Source of the DNA: Rickettsiales bacterium
GTDB lineage: Bacteria > Pseudomonadota > Alphaproteobacteria > Rs-D84
Direction: 5' to 3'
DNA length: 7,827 nt
NCBI GenBank assembly: GCA_031259365.1
Contig: JAIRLP010000087.1
Location: 1-7,827, forward strand
Part shown: positions 1-5,510 of the stretch, piece by piece
Layout of the letters: each line of letters opens with the position of its first letter
How positions within the stretch are numbered: the stretch's first letter is position 1
The notes under the pieces: generated by a model
Told to the model about the DNA's origin: nothing
What the model saw: the letters and a program-made list of their open reading frames with translations, nothing else
The model's database searches: none
Position numbers and translations under genes: made by a program

Positions 1-968
1 AATGCGCCGGATATTTGCCACAAGATAAAGATAATTGGCAGTGCCCACCCTGTTGCAAATGTGGCCCAGATGGAAAATGCCGCAAAGGACAGAAATCCGA
101 TGGTCAGCCAAGGCTTTGTACCGTATTTACGAGCCAAGCGCCCCATTGGTTCAGACAGAACCAGATATGGGACAATACCGATTGTCAAAACCAGCCCCAG
201 GGCATCTTTGGAAAAACCCCTTTCAATCATCATAATTGGCACATACAAATAACGCATGTTTGCCAAAGCATAATAGCCAAAGTTCACAATATAAGCACGC
301 ATCAAATCTGCGCGACTGAAGAAAGACATCGTGTTTTTCCACAGGGATTTAATGGTACGACGTGGATTTGGTTTTCTGGCCTTTTTATCTTCTTGGACGA
401 TTTTGAAAAATTTAAAGAACCAGAACCCAAGCAGATAAACAAAGGCCGAGGCAAAGAACGCACTGCGGTTACCAAAGTGGCCAGCCACAAACATAGCGAT
501 CATCGGCGCGAACAAAGCACCCATATTTAACCATAAATGATATCTGGCATTTAATTTTGCCATTGGCATCTTTTTGTTTGAAAAATCTGCCATAAACAGC
601 GGTATCAACAACGACACCAAAACAATCGCAATTCCGGTGGAATAGTCAAGAACGATAAACGTTCCCGCCTTGATTGAAAAGCCCATCATGAAATAGAACA
701 GCGCCATAACCAGCATTGCGGTATAAAATAACTTGGCCTTGGAAAAATAGCGTAACAGTTCGTTCGCGAACAACGATACAAACATACAAAACACGGAATA
801 AATAGAAACGTAAATACCAACTGTTGCTGAATTTTTAAAAATTTCCAACAGCACCAAAGAATAAACAGCATTATATATACCGTTTCCAAAACCTGTAAAT
901 AAACCCAAATTTGCGAATGAAAAACCACTTACAAATTTCTTCATTGAAATATATTTATCTTTTGCCAT
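1..968 (-). CDS. MFS-type transporter, C-terminus cut by window edge
   Basis: An inner-membrane permease of the major facilitator type; the substrate cannot be read from the sequence. The frame is open from ATG at 968 to the window edge, giving 322 codons with no stop, so about 80 residues of a usual 400 are missing. Hydrophobic helices run through residues 11-30, 45-68, 80-98, 111-127, 147-164 and 168-189. A basic loop follows at 191-209 (KKARKPNPRR), as between the two six-helix halves of MFS proteins, and then further helices. The motif SEPMGRLARKYGTKP (272-286) matches the MFS loop signature in the second half. The start at 968 has GGGG eight bases upstream; an in-frame ATG at 992 would add eight residues but lacks a clear ribosome site. 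Family is fairly sure, substrate unknown. Confidence 0.8.
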   Translation of the reverse strand, partial: MAKDKYISMKKFVSGFSFANLGLFTGFGNGIYNAVYSLVLLEIFKNSATVGIYVSIYSVFCMFVSLFANELLRYFSKAKLFYTAMLVMALFYFMMGFSIKAGTFIVLDYSTGIAIVLVSLLIPLFMADFSNKKMPMAKLNARYHLWLNMGALFAPMIAMFVAGHFGNRSAFFASAFVYLLGFWFFKFFKIVQEDKKARKPNPRRTIKSLWKNTMSFFSRADLMRAYIVNFGYYALANMRYLYVPIMMIERGFSKDALGLVLTIGIVPYLVLSEPMGRLARKYGTKPWLTIGFLSFAAFSIWATFATGWALPIIFILWQISGA

Positions 969-1041
969 ATCACATTCCCCATACTTTTCCATTATGGGAA
1001 TATCATATCACAAAAAGATAGAATTTGGAAAAACAATAGTA

Positions 1042-1047
1042 TATAAT
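1042..1047 (+). promoter_or_regulatory. -10 box for the candidate structured RNA
   Basis: A perfect TATAAT sits on the plus strand six bases before the first base of the 5' hairpin of the candidate RNA (1054), which is the usual distance to a transcription start. The -35 region is poor: at 16-18 bases spacing only weak matches to TTGACA are seen. It lies in the divergent gap upstream of the transporter gene, so it would fire away from that gene. The match could be chance in AT-rich DNA. Confidence 0.35.
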
Positions 1048-1053
1048 GGCCTT

Positions 1054-1237
1054 GCATTGGGTATTCCAATGCTGGGTGTGATTACCCAATCAATAGACAT
1101 CCTAAGCAGATGTAAAACGCCATCAACCATTATGGTTGGATGGCTGCAAAATAAGGCCTTGGCCGAATATGCGCACTGCTCTATTGACAGTAATCAACAT
1201 CCAACCGCCCTTTTTTTAAAAGCGCGGTTTGTTTTTT
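1054..1237 (+). ncRNA. Candidate structured small RNA, about 184 nt, family not recognised
   Basis: No convincing gene lies here, but the plus strand folds well by eye. A 5' hairpin pairs GCATTGG (1054-1060) with CCAATGC (1066-1072). A rod follows: 1074-1085 pairs with 1190-1202 over 12 bp with one G-T pair and one bulged A. After a small internal loop (CCAA against CA), TCAATAGA (1090-1097) pairs with TCTATTGA (1180-1187). Inside the rod is a hairpin CCATCAACCA (1120-1129) with TGGTTGGATGG (1133-1143, one bulge), which GCAG (1106-1109) and CTGC (1144-1147) can extend. A terminator-like hairpin with a T run ends it near 1237, and TATAAT precedes it. The strand is chosen from promoter and T run. 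It shows no landmarks of tmRNA, SRP RNA or RNase P. A 6S-like or lineage-specific regulator is possible; function is unknown. Confidence 0.5.
1203..1237 (+). terminator. Rho-independent terminator of the candidate RNA
   Basis: AACCGC (1203-1208) pairs with GCGGTT (1224-1229). The long loop contains TTTT/AAAA that can pair further, and the stem is followed on the plus strand by TGTTTTTTG. The T-rich tail is only on this side, so it would stop plus-strand transcription. The loop is longer than usual for a terminator. Confidence 0.5.
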
Positions 1238-1242
1238 GTTAT

Positions 1243-1295
1243 GGGGGCGTTGTGATTATTTTTCTCTCTCCAAGTTTAAAATGACTTTCGCCCCC
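1243..1295. repeat. 7-bp GC-rich inverted repeat, wide loop
   Basis: GGGGGCG (1243-1249) is the exact reverse complement of CGCCCCC (1289-1295), with 39 AT-rich bases between. No T run follows on either strand, so it is not a plain terminator. It lies between the candidate RNA and the secB terminator. It may be a separate structured element or part of a longer transcript; no function can be assigned. Confidence 0.4.
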
Positions 1296-1327
1296 ACCCG
1301 CTTATTCCAACTATATCTTCTTGAAAC

Positions 1328-1351
1328 AGAAAACCGTCCAATTGGACGGTT
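1328..1351 (-). terminator. Rho-independent terminator of secB
   Basis: A perfect palindrome at 1332-1351 (AACCGTCC, AATT, GGACGGTT) lies 24 bases past the secB stop. On the minus strand the stem runs straight into TTTTCTGTTT, a good U tract for stopping secB transcription. Confidence 0.8.
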
Positions 1352-1375
1352 CTGAATTTGCATTCCGAATTCGCA

Positions 1376-1813
1376 TCAAGCTTGCGCGCCCTGCTTTTGT
1401 TTTTCTTCGTACAAAGCCTGGAAATCTACCGGCTGCATTGTAAATGTCGGGAATCCGGATTCAGATGTCAGACGGGTTACCAAACCACGTACAGATGGGA
1501 ATAACATTGTTGGAATATCAATCAACAAAGTACGCTTTTTAGCTTCTTCATCTTTTTCTTCTTCCATCTGGACCAAACCTGAATAATTAGATTCAATCAA
1601 GAAAATTGTTTTGCCATCAGCTTCCAATTTAGAATGTACTTTAGTGATCAGGTCAACCATAAATAAATTGTTTTCTGCACCCTTGATTTGAACATCGATG
1701 CTGATTTCCAATTTTGCATTACCGTTGTCTTGTTTAAAGAATAATTCTGGTACATTTGGGCTTTCGAATGAAATATCTTTCAAGAATTGAGAAATGATAT
1801 TGAACTTTGGCAT
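1376..1813 (-). CDS. secB: Protein-export chaperone SecB
   Basis: SecB is a cytoplasmic tetrameric chaperone that holds unfolded preproteins and passes them to SecA for export through SecYEG. The product has 145 residues, close to the family norm of about 150-165. It shows the N-terminal signature QFLKDISFESPNVPELF (9-25) and the C-terminal block with LLIDIPTMLFPSVRGLV (96-112) and GFPTFTMQPVDFQALY (120-135), both typical of SecB. The acidic loop MEEEKDEE (83-90) precedes the last strand. The start at 1813 is set by AGGAG eight bases upstream. It is transcribed alone, divergently from mltA, and ends at a strong hairpin. A SecB-MltA neighbourhood is known in alphaproteobacteria, where SecB may serve envelope proteins such as those encoded next door (inference). 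Confidence 0.96.
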   Translation of the reverse strand: MPKFNIISQFLKDISFESPNVPELFFKQDNGNAKLEISIDVQIKGAENNLFMVDLITKVHSKLEADGKTIFLIESNYSGLVQMEEEKDEEAKKRTLLIDIPTMLFPSVRGLVTRLTSESGFPTFTMQPVDFQALYEEKQKQGAQA

Positions 1814-1844
1814 TATGGTTGCTCCTTTGATATTTACACATTTT

Positions 1845-1872
1845 TTTACGTGCCATTTTATGATAATATAAC
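1845..1872 (+). promoter_or_regulatory. Promoter of mltA
   Basis: TTTACG (1845-1850) and TATAAC (1867-1872) are 16 bases apart, matching the consensus at 4 of 6 and 5 of 6. Transcription would begin near 1879, leaving a leader of about 30 bases that contains the GGGAG ribosome site (1896-1900). The -10 shares bases with the secB -10 on the opposite strand. Confidence 0.45.
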
Positions 1873-1893
1873 ACTATAAACCAAATTTTACAA
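1865..1893 (-). promoter_or_regulatory. Promoter of secB
   Basis: On the minus strand TTGTAA (1888-1893) and TATATT (1865-1870) are 17 bases apart, matching the -35 consensus at 4 of 6 and the -10 at 5 of 6. It lies 52 bases before the secB start and overlaps the mltA promoter on the other strand, so the two genes may compete for polymerase. Confidence 0.5.
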
Positions 1894-1908
1894 GTGGGAG
1901 AGTAAAAA

Positions 1909-3042
1909 ATGATAAACCCGTCAACCAGACGACATGTTCGGTTGCCTTTTTTGATATTCAGTGTTGTGTCGCTGTTTTTCTTGGCTTCCTGTGATTTAAC
2001 CAGCCCAACAAGACCGTCTTCAACGCAAACACACACCGGTAAAAGCGCGTCAATCCCACCCAACTTACGAAAAGCTTCTTATTCAGAATTACCAGGATGG
2101 CGTGAAGACGATGCACGATACGCCCTGCAATCTTTTCGCAACAGCTGCAAGGCCAGAATTCAATATGTCGGCAAAGTGGTCCCAGACCAGGCATTATTCG
2201 AAGAAAAATGCAAAATGCTACCAAGCGCATCTGCAGATACAGCAACCGTTCGCGCTTGGTTTGAATCACATTTCCAACCCTATAAAATCTATGACGACAG
2301 CGGCAAAGACAAGGGAACATACACAGGTTACTATTCCCCAATTATCCCTGCATCTAAAACCAAAAGCGCACAATACAATGAACCACTTATGGGTATCCCA
2401 ACAGATGGGCGTGCATACAAAGGTGTCGAAAAAAGAACAATTGTTAACAACCGAATCGGAAAAGTTCTGTATTGGGCAAATATCGTAGATGTTCAGAACA
2501 TCCAGATCCAAGGCAGCGGTATGTTACAACTGGAAGATGGAACATTGGTTAAATTGAACTTTGCAGCCGTCAATGATATGCCATTTAAATCAATCGGTGA
2601 ACAACTAAAGACCAAGGGCATCCGCCCAGCCGGCGGCTATTCATCCGAAGCCGTATGGCAACACCTGCGCCAAAATCCAACATTGGCAAAAGAAGTGATT
2701 TATAACAATCCGCGCTATGTCTATTTCTATGTGTCTGTCCCACCAGATGTTATTGGCAAGATTGGAACGCCCCTGTCCAAGATCCGCAGTATCGCGATGG
2801 ACGATTCCCTGTATACATTGGGATTACCTGTCTACGTCAACACCAATCTGTCTGATGGACGCAAATTCCAACGGTTGATGATTGCCCAAGATACTGGCAG
2901 CGCCATCCGTGGTTGGATCCGTGCAGACATCTTCTTTGGCAAAGGCGACGAAGCGTATAAATATGCACAAGGTCAGCATTCACAAGGTGAAATGTATATC
3001 TTGATGCCGAAAGTTTATACTTATGTAAAACCTGGCAAATAG
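1909..3042 (+). CDS. mltA: MltA-type lytic transglycosylase lipoprotein
   Basis: MltA cleaves the MurNAc-GlcNAc bond of peptidoglycan, leaving 1,6-anhydro ends, from the periplasmic face of the outer membrane. Its 377 residues match the family length. The N-terminus is a lipoprotein signal: basic residues, a hydrophobic run (12-26) and lipobox LASC with Cys28. The MltA barrel domain carries TGYYSP (139-144). The C-terminal 3D domain carries IAQDTGSAIRGWIRADIF (325-342) and GKGDEA (344-349); Asp328, Asp340 and Asp347 fit its three conserved aspartates, one of which is the catalytic acid in the family. The start follows GGGAG at good spacing. It is divergent from secB and 67 bases ahead of the DUF721 gene. 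Family assignment is secure. Confidence 0.93.
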   Translation: MINPSTRRHVRLPFLIFSVVSLFFLASCDLTSPTRPSSTQTHTGKSASIPPNLRKASYSELPGWREDDARYALQSFRNSCKARIQYVGKVVPDQALFEEKCKMLPSASADTATVRAWFESHFQPYKIYDDSGKDKGTYTGYYSPIIPASKTKSAQYNEPLMGIPTDGRAYKGVEKRTIVNNRIGKVLYWANIVDVQNIQIQGSGMLQLEDGTLVKLNFAAVNDMPFKSIGEQLKTKGIRPAGGYSSEAVWQHLRQNPTLAKEVIYNNPRYVYFYVSVPPDVIGKIGTPLSKIRSIAMDDSLYTLGLPVYVNTNLSDGRKFQRLMIAQDTGSAIRGWIRADIFFGKGDEAYKYAQGQHSQGEMYILMPKVYTYVKPGK

Positions 3043-3066
3043 ACCAAAATTTTTATTAAACTGTCA

Positions 3067-3087
3067 TCGTGGGGCCTGACCCCACGA
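3067..3087 (+). other. Strong hairpin between mltA and the DUF721 gene
   Basis: TCGTGGGG (3067-3074) and CCCCACGA (3080-3087) form a perfect 8-bp GC-rich stem with loop CCTGA. No T run follows on either strand, so it is not a standard terminator. It may protect the mltA message end, pause polymerase, or lower downstream expression; which one cannot be told from sequence. Confidence 0.55.
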
Positions 3088-3109
3088 CCCAGGTAAAAAA
3101 CAATAAATC

Positions 3110-3436
3110 ATGGCAATAAAACCAAATCTTAACAAACGCACATCACGCCCCCAGACCATGGGTTCTGCCTTTGGGGGCCTGATGAAATTGTTCGGAATAC
3201 GTGCATCCGATGCCGATCTGACCAAGCGTTGGGATGAAATCATGGGTAACGATATCGCATCGATTGCCCGTTTGGTTGCAATCACCAAGACTCGTGATAA
3301 AAAATTTAATATTGCTGTGCGTGCTGCAAATCCAGCATTTGCATTACAACTGTCTTATCAAACGGACGAAATCACAAAACGCGTTAATAAATACTTTGGC
3401 TATGAAGCCGTCGGCAAAATTACCATTCGTAAATAA
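3110..3436 (+). CDS. DUF721/DciA-like protein
   Basis: This 108-residue cytoplasmic protein resembles the DUF721 family, whose best-known member DciA helps load the replicative helicase DnaB in bacteria lacking DnaC-type loaders. The visible family pattern is a helical start, then LTKRWDEIMGNDIAS (37-51) with the conserved Trp41, a basic strand region KTRDKKFNIAVRA (60-72), FALQLSYQTDEITKRVN (77-93) and a final strand VGKITIR. The N-terminus is basic. An in-frame stop at 3104-3106 means ATG 3110 is the first possible start; its ribosome site is weak (AGG about 15 bases upstream). It follows mltA after the hairpin and could be read from the mltA promoter. A replication role is inferred from the family; other DUF721 proteins have no known role. 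Confidence 0.75.
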   Translation: MAIKPNLNKRTSRPQTMGSAFGGLMKLFGIRASDADLTKRWDEIMGNDIASIARLVAITKTRDKKFNIAVRAANPAFALQLSYQTDEITKRVNKYFGYEAVGKITIRK

Positions 3437-3476
3437 CCTTTTATTTCAAAGATTTTCCTTGACTTTTTAGCAAAAT

Positions 3477-3482
3477 TTGACA
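3477..3482 (+). promoter_or_regulatory. Possible -35 box for the secreted-protein gene
   Basis: A perfect TTGACA lies 45 bases before the gene start. AT-rich -10 candidates (CTTATA or TATAAA near 3502-3509) are 19-21 bases away, longer than ideal. A second TTGACT is at 3459-3464. The gap after the DUF721 gene has no terminator, so read-through is also possible. Confidence 0.3.
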
Positions 3483-3527
3483 AACTGTATAAAAACGTCA
3501 ACTTATAAAAATACTAAGGAAAACCAT

Positions 3528-4163
3528 ATGGCAAACACTAAGAAAGCTTTTTTGATCGCACTGTTTGCTGTTATGTCCGCAACCTCTGCCAATGCACAAT
3601 GGGCGTTGGGCGACAAAGATCGTGTTGATTCAAAACCAAAGACAACAAAGATTAAAAAACCTTCTAAAAAACAGGCCAAGATTATCAAGGCTGAAATTGA
3701 AGCTTTGCAGAAAGATTCCATTGTTTTGGAAAAGGCCAGACATATAAATGATTCTTTATTGAACGACAATATGGACAAACTTACACCATTATTACCTCGT
3801 TATGAAAAACAGAAAAACTGGGCTGCAAGTGGGGAAAAATTTGCTTTCCTGGCATGGGTGTTTACCAAAGAAATACAACCGGTTGAAGATTTGAAAAATG
3901 TACGTGCGATTCTTGAAAGAAATGCTTTTGAGAATATACGCATGCGCAATCAAAATACATATCGTTTGGAACAAAAGCGCGCTGAATTAAATGGTGAAGT
4001 TCATTCAAGGGAATATACGCTTTCTGTCCACCAAGACGAAAACGGAAAAAACGTTACCGCAGTTGATGGTTATCAATACCGATTGGAAGAAGGCGAAAGC
4101 TTGCAGATAGACAACGGTATCGTCACCCGCGTTTTAAAAGATTCAATTCAAAACAGACGATAA
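3528..4163 (+). CDS. Secreted protein of unknown function
   Basis: I do not recognise a family. The frame opens at 3477, but ATG 3528 is preferred: AAGGA (3516-3520) precedes it at normal spacing and it begins a clean Sec signal peptide, MANTKKAFLIALFAVMSATSANAQ, with likely cleavage after ANA (residue 23). The product is 211 residues, about 188 when mature. After the signal comes a Lys-rich stretch (about 33-53, KTTKIKKPSKKQAKIIK) and a charged, probably helical middle with many Glu and Lys. The C-terminal part has short strand-like segments (REYTLSVHQ, YQYRLEEGESLQIDNGIVTRVL). No second membrane helix or cysteine is seen, so a soluble periplasmic or exported protein is likely. It has its own possible promoter and a strong terminator. 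Confidence 0.75.
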   Translation: MANTKKAFLIALFAVMSATSANAQWALGDKDRVDSKPKTTKIKKPSKKQAKIIKAEIEALQKDSIVLEKARHINDSLLNDNMDKLTPLLPRYEKQKNWAASGEKFAFLAWVFTKEIQPVEDLKNVRAILERNAFENIRMRNQNTYRLEQKRAELNGEVHSREYTLSVHQDENGKNVTAVDGYQYRLEEGESLQIDNGIVTRVLKDSIQNRR

Positions 4164-4190
4164 AAAAACCGGCTCGCCGGTTTTTCTTTT
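4164..4190. terminator. Two-sided terminator between convergent genes
   Basis: An A run leads into CCGG (4169-4172), loop CTCG and CCGG (4177-4180), followed by TTTTTCTTTT. The A run also gives a U tract on the minus strand. It directly follows the stop of the secreted-protein gene (4161-4163) and lies just past the restored stop of the minus-strand pseudogene (4189-4191), so it can serve both. Confidence 0.85.
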
Positions 4191-4465
4191 ATACAACCAT
4201 TCTTTTCAATGCGAATCTGGCCCAATATGCGGCAATGGCAGGAACCAAAAATAATACCACCCCTGCAATTGACCGGATAATTATCTAATTCAGTTACAGA
4301 CAATTGAATCAACCCTGCCCAAAATTCCATAACATCGGTTGAAAAACGACAAGCCCACACAACAACTATTAAAATAAGATTGATCAAGAATGCGCGAAAT
4401 ATAATATTCTGTCGAATCAACAGGCGGTTTTCTGATTCATTCATATATTTTTTATCTTGTTGCAT
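4189..4465 (-). pseudogene. Frameshifted paralogue of the small membrane protein at 4571-4921
   Basis: The reading frame from ATG 4465 has a good ribosome site (AAGGGAA) and encodes a polar start followed by IFRAFLINLILIVVVW (22-37), matching MFRAFLINYVLIFITW (39-54) of the neighbour. After TELD (58-61) this frame loses its likeness and runs through the terminator into the next gene's end at 4148. In the +1 frame, from 4281, the sequence reads IIRSIAGVVLFLVPAIAAYW and ends at TAA 4189-4191, matching IAGVVLFLVPALAACW (90-105) of the neighbour. The second helix is also about eight residues short, so a single deletion of about 23 bases would explain both changes. It is a decayed tandem duplicate unless the base calls are wrong or a frameshift is programmed. 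Confidence 0.7.
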
Positions 4466-4540
4466 GGCGATTTCCCTTCCTTTTCAAAATACCACAAAGG
4501 GGAATAAAAACTTATATGAATGACTAAATTCAAATTGTAT

Positions 4541-4565
4541 TAAAAAACCGACCTTTAAGGGTCGG
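4541..4565 (-). terminator. Terminator after the small membrane protein gene
   Basis: CCGACC (4548-4553) and GGTCGG (4560-4565) form a 6-bp stem, extendable by a T-G pair, and on the minus strand it is followed by TTTTTTAATAC. It lies six bases past the stop at 4571 and separates the two paralogous copies. Confidence 0.75.
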
Positions 4566-4570
4566 ATTTA

Positions 4571-4921
4571 TTATTCTTTGGAATAGCGTTTTAACATTGC
4601 CATTTCCCAACATGCGGCCAAAGCCGGAACCAAGAATAAGACAACACCGGCTATTTTCCACATAGCCATCCAGCTGATCATTTGAATAGTCAACAATCCA
4701 AACGGCATATTGGTCAGATTTGCAACCCAATTCATAAAACCATCTGACATTGATAACAACCATGTGATAAATATCAGAACATAATTTATTAAAAAAGCGC
4801 GAAACATAATACGCTGTTTTGAACGTAATTTAAAACCATGCATTCGAACCATATGTTCCATATGCATATCATTCATAGAATCTGTTTTTTTAACGGACGA
4901 TTTTTTTGATGCTTTATTCAT
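4571..4921 (-). CDS. Small two-helix membrane protein with Met/His-rich N-terminus
   Basis: A 116-residue inner-membrane protein. The polar N-terminus (1-38) is Lys/Ser-rich and contains MNDMHMEHMVRMHG (16-29), dense in Met and His. The first helix is about 39-58 (MFRAFLINYVLIFITWLL). A second hydrophobic region spans about 72-106 and includes WMAMWKIAGVVLFLVPALAACW, ending in a basic tail KRYSKE. The hairpin layout and the Trp/Pro pattern of the second helix recall small DUF2798-type proteins, but that assignment is tentative. GAGGGAG is the ribosome site seven bases before ATG 4921. It lies 52 bases after ruvC and has its own terminator; a decayed second copy follows. Metal binding by the Met/His cluster is speculation. 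Confidence 0.75.
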   Translation of the reverse strand: MNKASKKSSVKKTDSMNDMHMEHMVRMHGFKLRSKQRIMFRAFLINYVLIFITWLLSMSDGFMNWVANLTNMPFGLLTIQMISWMAMWKIAGVVLFLVPALAACWEMAMLKRYSKE

Positions 4922-4931
4922 GAACGTCTCC

Positions 4932-4965
4932 CTCGTTTATCCAGTTCTATTTTATCAGAAACGAG
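4932..4965 (-). promoter_or_regulatory. Inverted repeat that can cover the ribosome site of the membrane protein gene
   Basis: CTCGTTT (4932-4938) and AAACGAG (4959-4965) are exact complements with 20 bases between. On the minus-strand message the proximal arm AAACGAG runs directly into GGAG, so pairing would bury the start of the ribosome site of the gene starting at 4921. There is no U tract, so it does not look like a ruvC terminator. Translational control is an inference. Confidence 0.35.
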
Positions 4966-4973
4966 AACGCGCA

Positions 4974-5456
4974 TTAATAGGATTCAAACCGGGCCATATT
5001 TGAATGTGCCAACGCGATGGCAATGGCATCTGTTTCGTCCGCATTTTTTGGATTGGCCGCTGGCAATAACATTTTTACCATTTTATGAATTTGCGATTTA
5101 TCGGCACGCCCTGCACAGGCAATTGCCTTTTTAATTTTATTTGGTTCATATTCAAAAACAGGAATATCATTATCAGCAATCGCAACCATCGCGGCGGCCC
5201 TGGCCTGTCCCAGAACAAGTGTTGTCTTTGGATTAACATTTACAAATATGATTTCAATGGAACATTCTTCAGGCTGCCAAGTTTCGACAAGCTTGGACAC
5301 TTCGCGAAAGATAAATGCCAATCTTACAGACAGCTCTTCATTCTTGGGCGGCAAAATGACGCCGCTGGCGACATATGTACGTGCGTTGCCGGATGAATCA
5401 ATAATGGCCCAGCCTGTATGTAATAAACCTGGATCAATTCCAAGAATTCGTGTCAT
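4974..5456 (-). CDS. ruvC: Holliday junction endonuclease RuvC
   Basis: RuvC is the Mg2+-dependent dimeric nuclease that cuts Holliday junctions with RuvAB. Its 160 residues are near the family norm of about 165-175. The RNase H-fold landmarks are all present: ILGIDPGLLHTGWAII (4-19) with Asp8, SIEIIFVNVNPKTTLVLGQAR (66-86) with Glu68, and NADETDAIAIALAH (138-151) with Asp140 and Asp143, giving the four catalytic acids. GAGG lies just upstream of ATG 5456, and a TATAAT follows the terminator of the preceding gene, so it probably starts its own transcript. It is on the minus strand, away from ruvA at 7029, whereas the ruv genes are often adjacent and co-oriented. Confidence 0.96.
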   Translation of the reverse strand: MTRILGIDPGLLHTGWAIIDSSGNARTYVASGVILPPKNEELSVRLAFIFREVSKLVETWQPEECSIEIIFVNVNPKTTLVLGQARAAAMVAIADNDIPVFEYEPNKIKKAIACAGRADKSQIHKMVKMLLPAANPKNADETDAIAIALAHSNMARFESY

Positions 5457-5473
5457 GTAAAACCTCTGCTAGA

Positions 5474-5479
5474 ATTATA
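5474..5479 (-). promoter_or_regulatory. -10 box for ruvC
   Basis: A perfect TATAAT on the minus strand lies 17 bases before the ruvC start and just after the upstream terminator, which implies a very short leader carrying GAGG. No good -35 is seen because that region is occupied by the terminator stem. Confidence 0.4.
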
Positions 5480-5483
5480 ACAT

Positions 5484-5510
5484 AAAAAATGCCGCACCCG
5501 ACGACATTTT
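5484..5510 (-). terminator. Terminator of the yebC transcript
   Basis: On the minus strand AAAATG.CG and CG.CATTTT form a 9-bp stem with one G-U pair, a loop of seven bases (TCGGGTG) and a following T run. The same stem has a C-A mismatch on the plus strand, so it favours minus-strand termination. It overlaps the stop codon of the upstream gene at 5509-5511. Confidence 0.65.

Noticed and set aside
15..530. Plus-strand open frame of 171 codons at the window start
   Set aside because: It is antisense to the transporter gene, whose protein is clearly MFS-like; its own composition (many Cys, His, Gln, Trp) is typical of an antisense shadow.
993..1240. Riboswitch in a minus-strand leader of the transporter gene
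   Set aside because: The same pairings exist on the minus strand, but the T run and TATAAT fit the plus strand, and no conserved core of the TPP, FMN, cobalamin, glycine or SAM types is seen. It remains possible but is less supported.
994..1284. Open frame of 96 codons on the plus strand over the candidate RNA
   Set aside because: No ribosome site precedes it, its start overlaps the upstream region of the divergent transporter, its protein has no family look, and the region is better explained by RNA pairing.
1054..1300. tmRNA, SRP RNA or RNase P RNA
   Set aside because: No T-loop GGTTCGA with CCA end, no tag frame, no SRP GNAR-loop core and no RNase P conserved cores could be found on either strand.
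2102..2488. Alternative plus-strand frame of 128 codons inside mltA
   Set aside because: It is a shadow of the mltA frame, which carries the lipobox, the GYYSP block and the 3D domain motifs.
3477..3527. Longer start for the secreted protein
   Set aside because: The extra 17 residues would spoil the signal peptide, and AAGGA sits at the right distance only for ATG 3528.
4148..4465. Intact 105-codon gene in the frame of ATG 4465
   Set aside because: Its last third has lost likeness to the paralogue, runs through a terminator and overlaps the end of the convergent gene; the homologous C-terminus is in the +1 frame.
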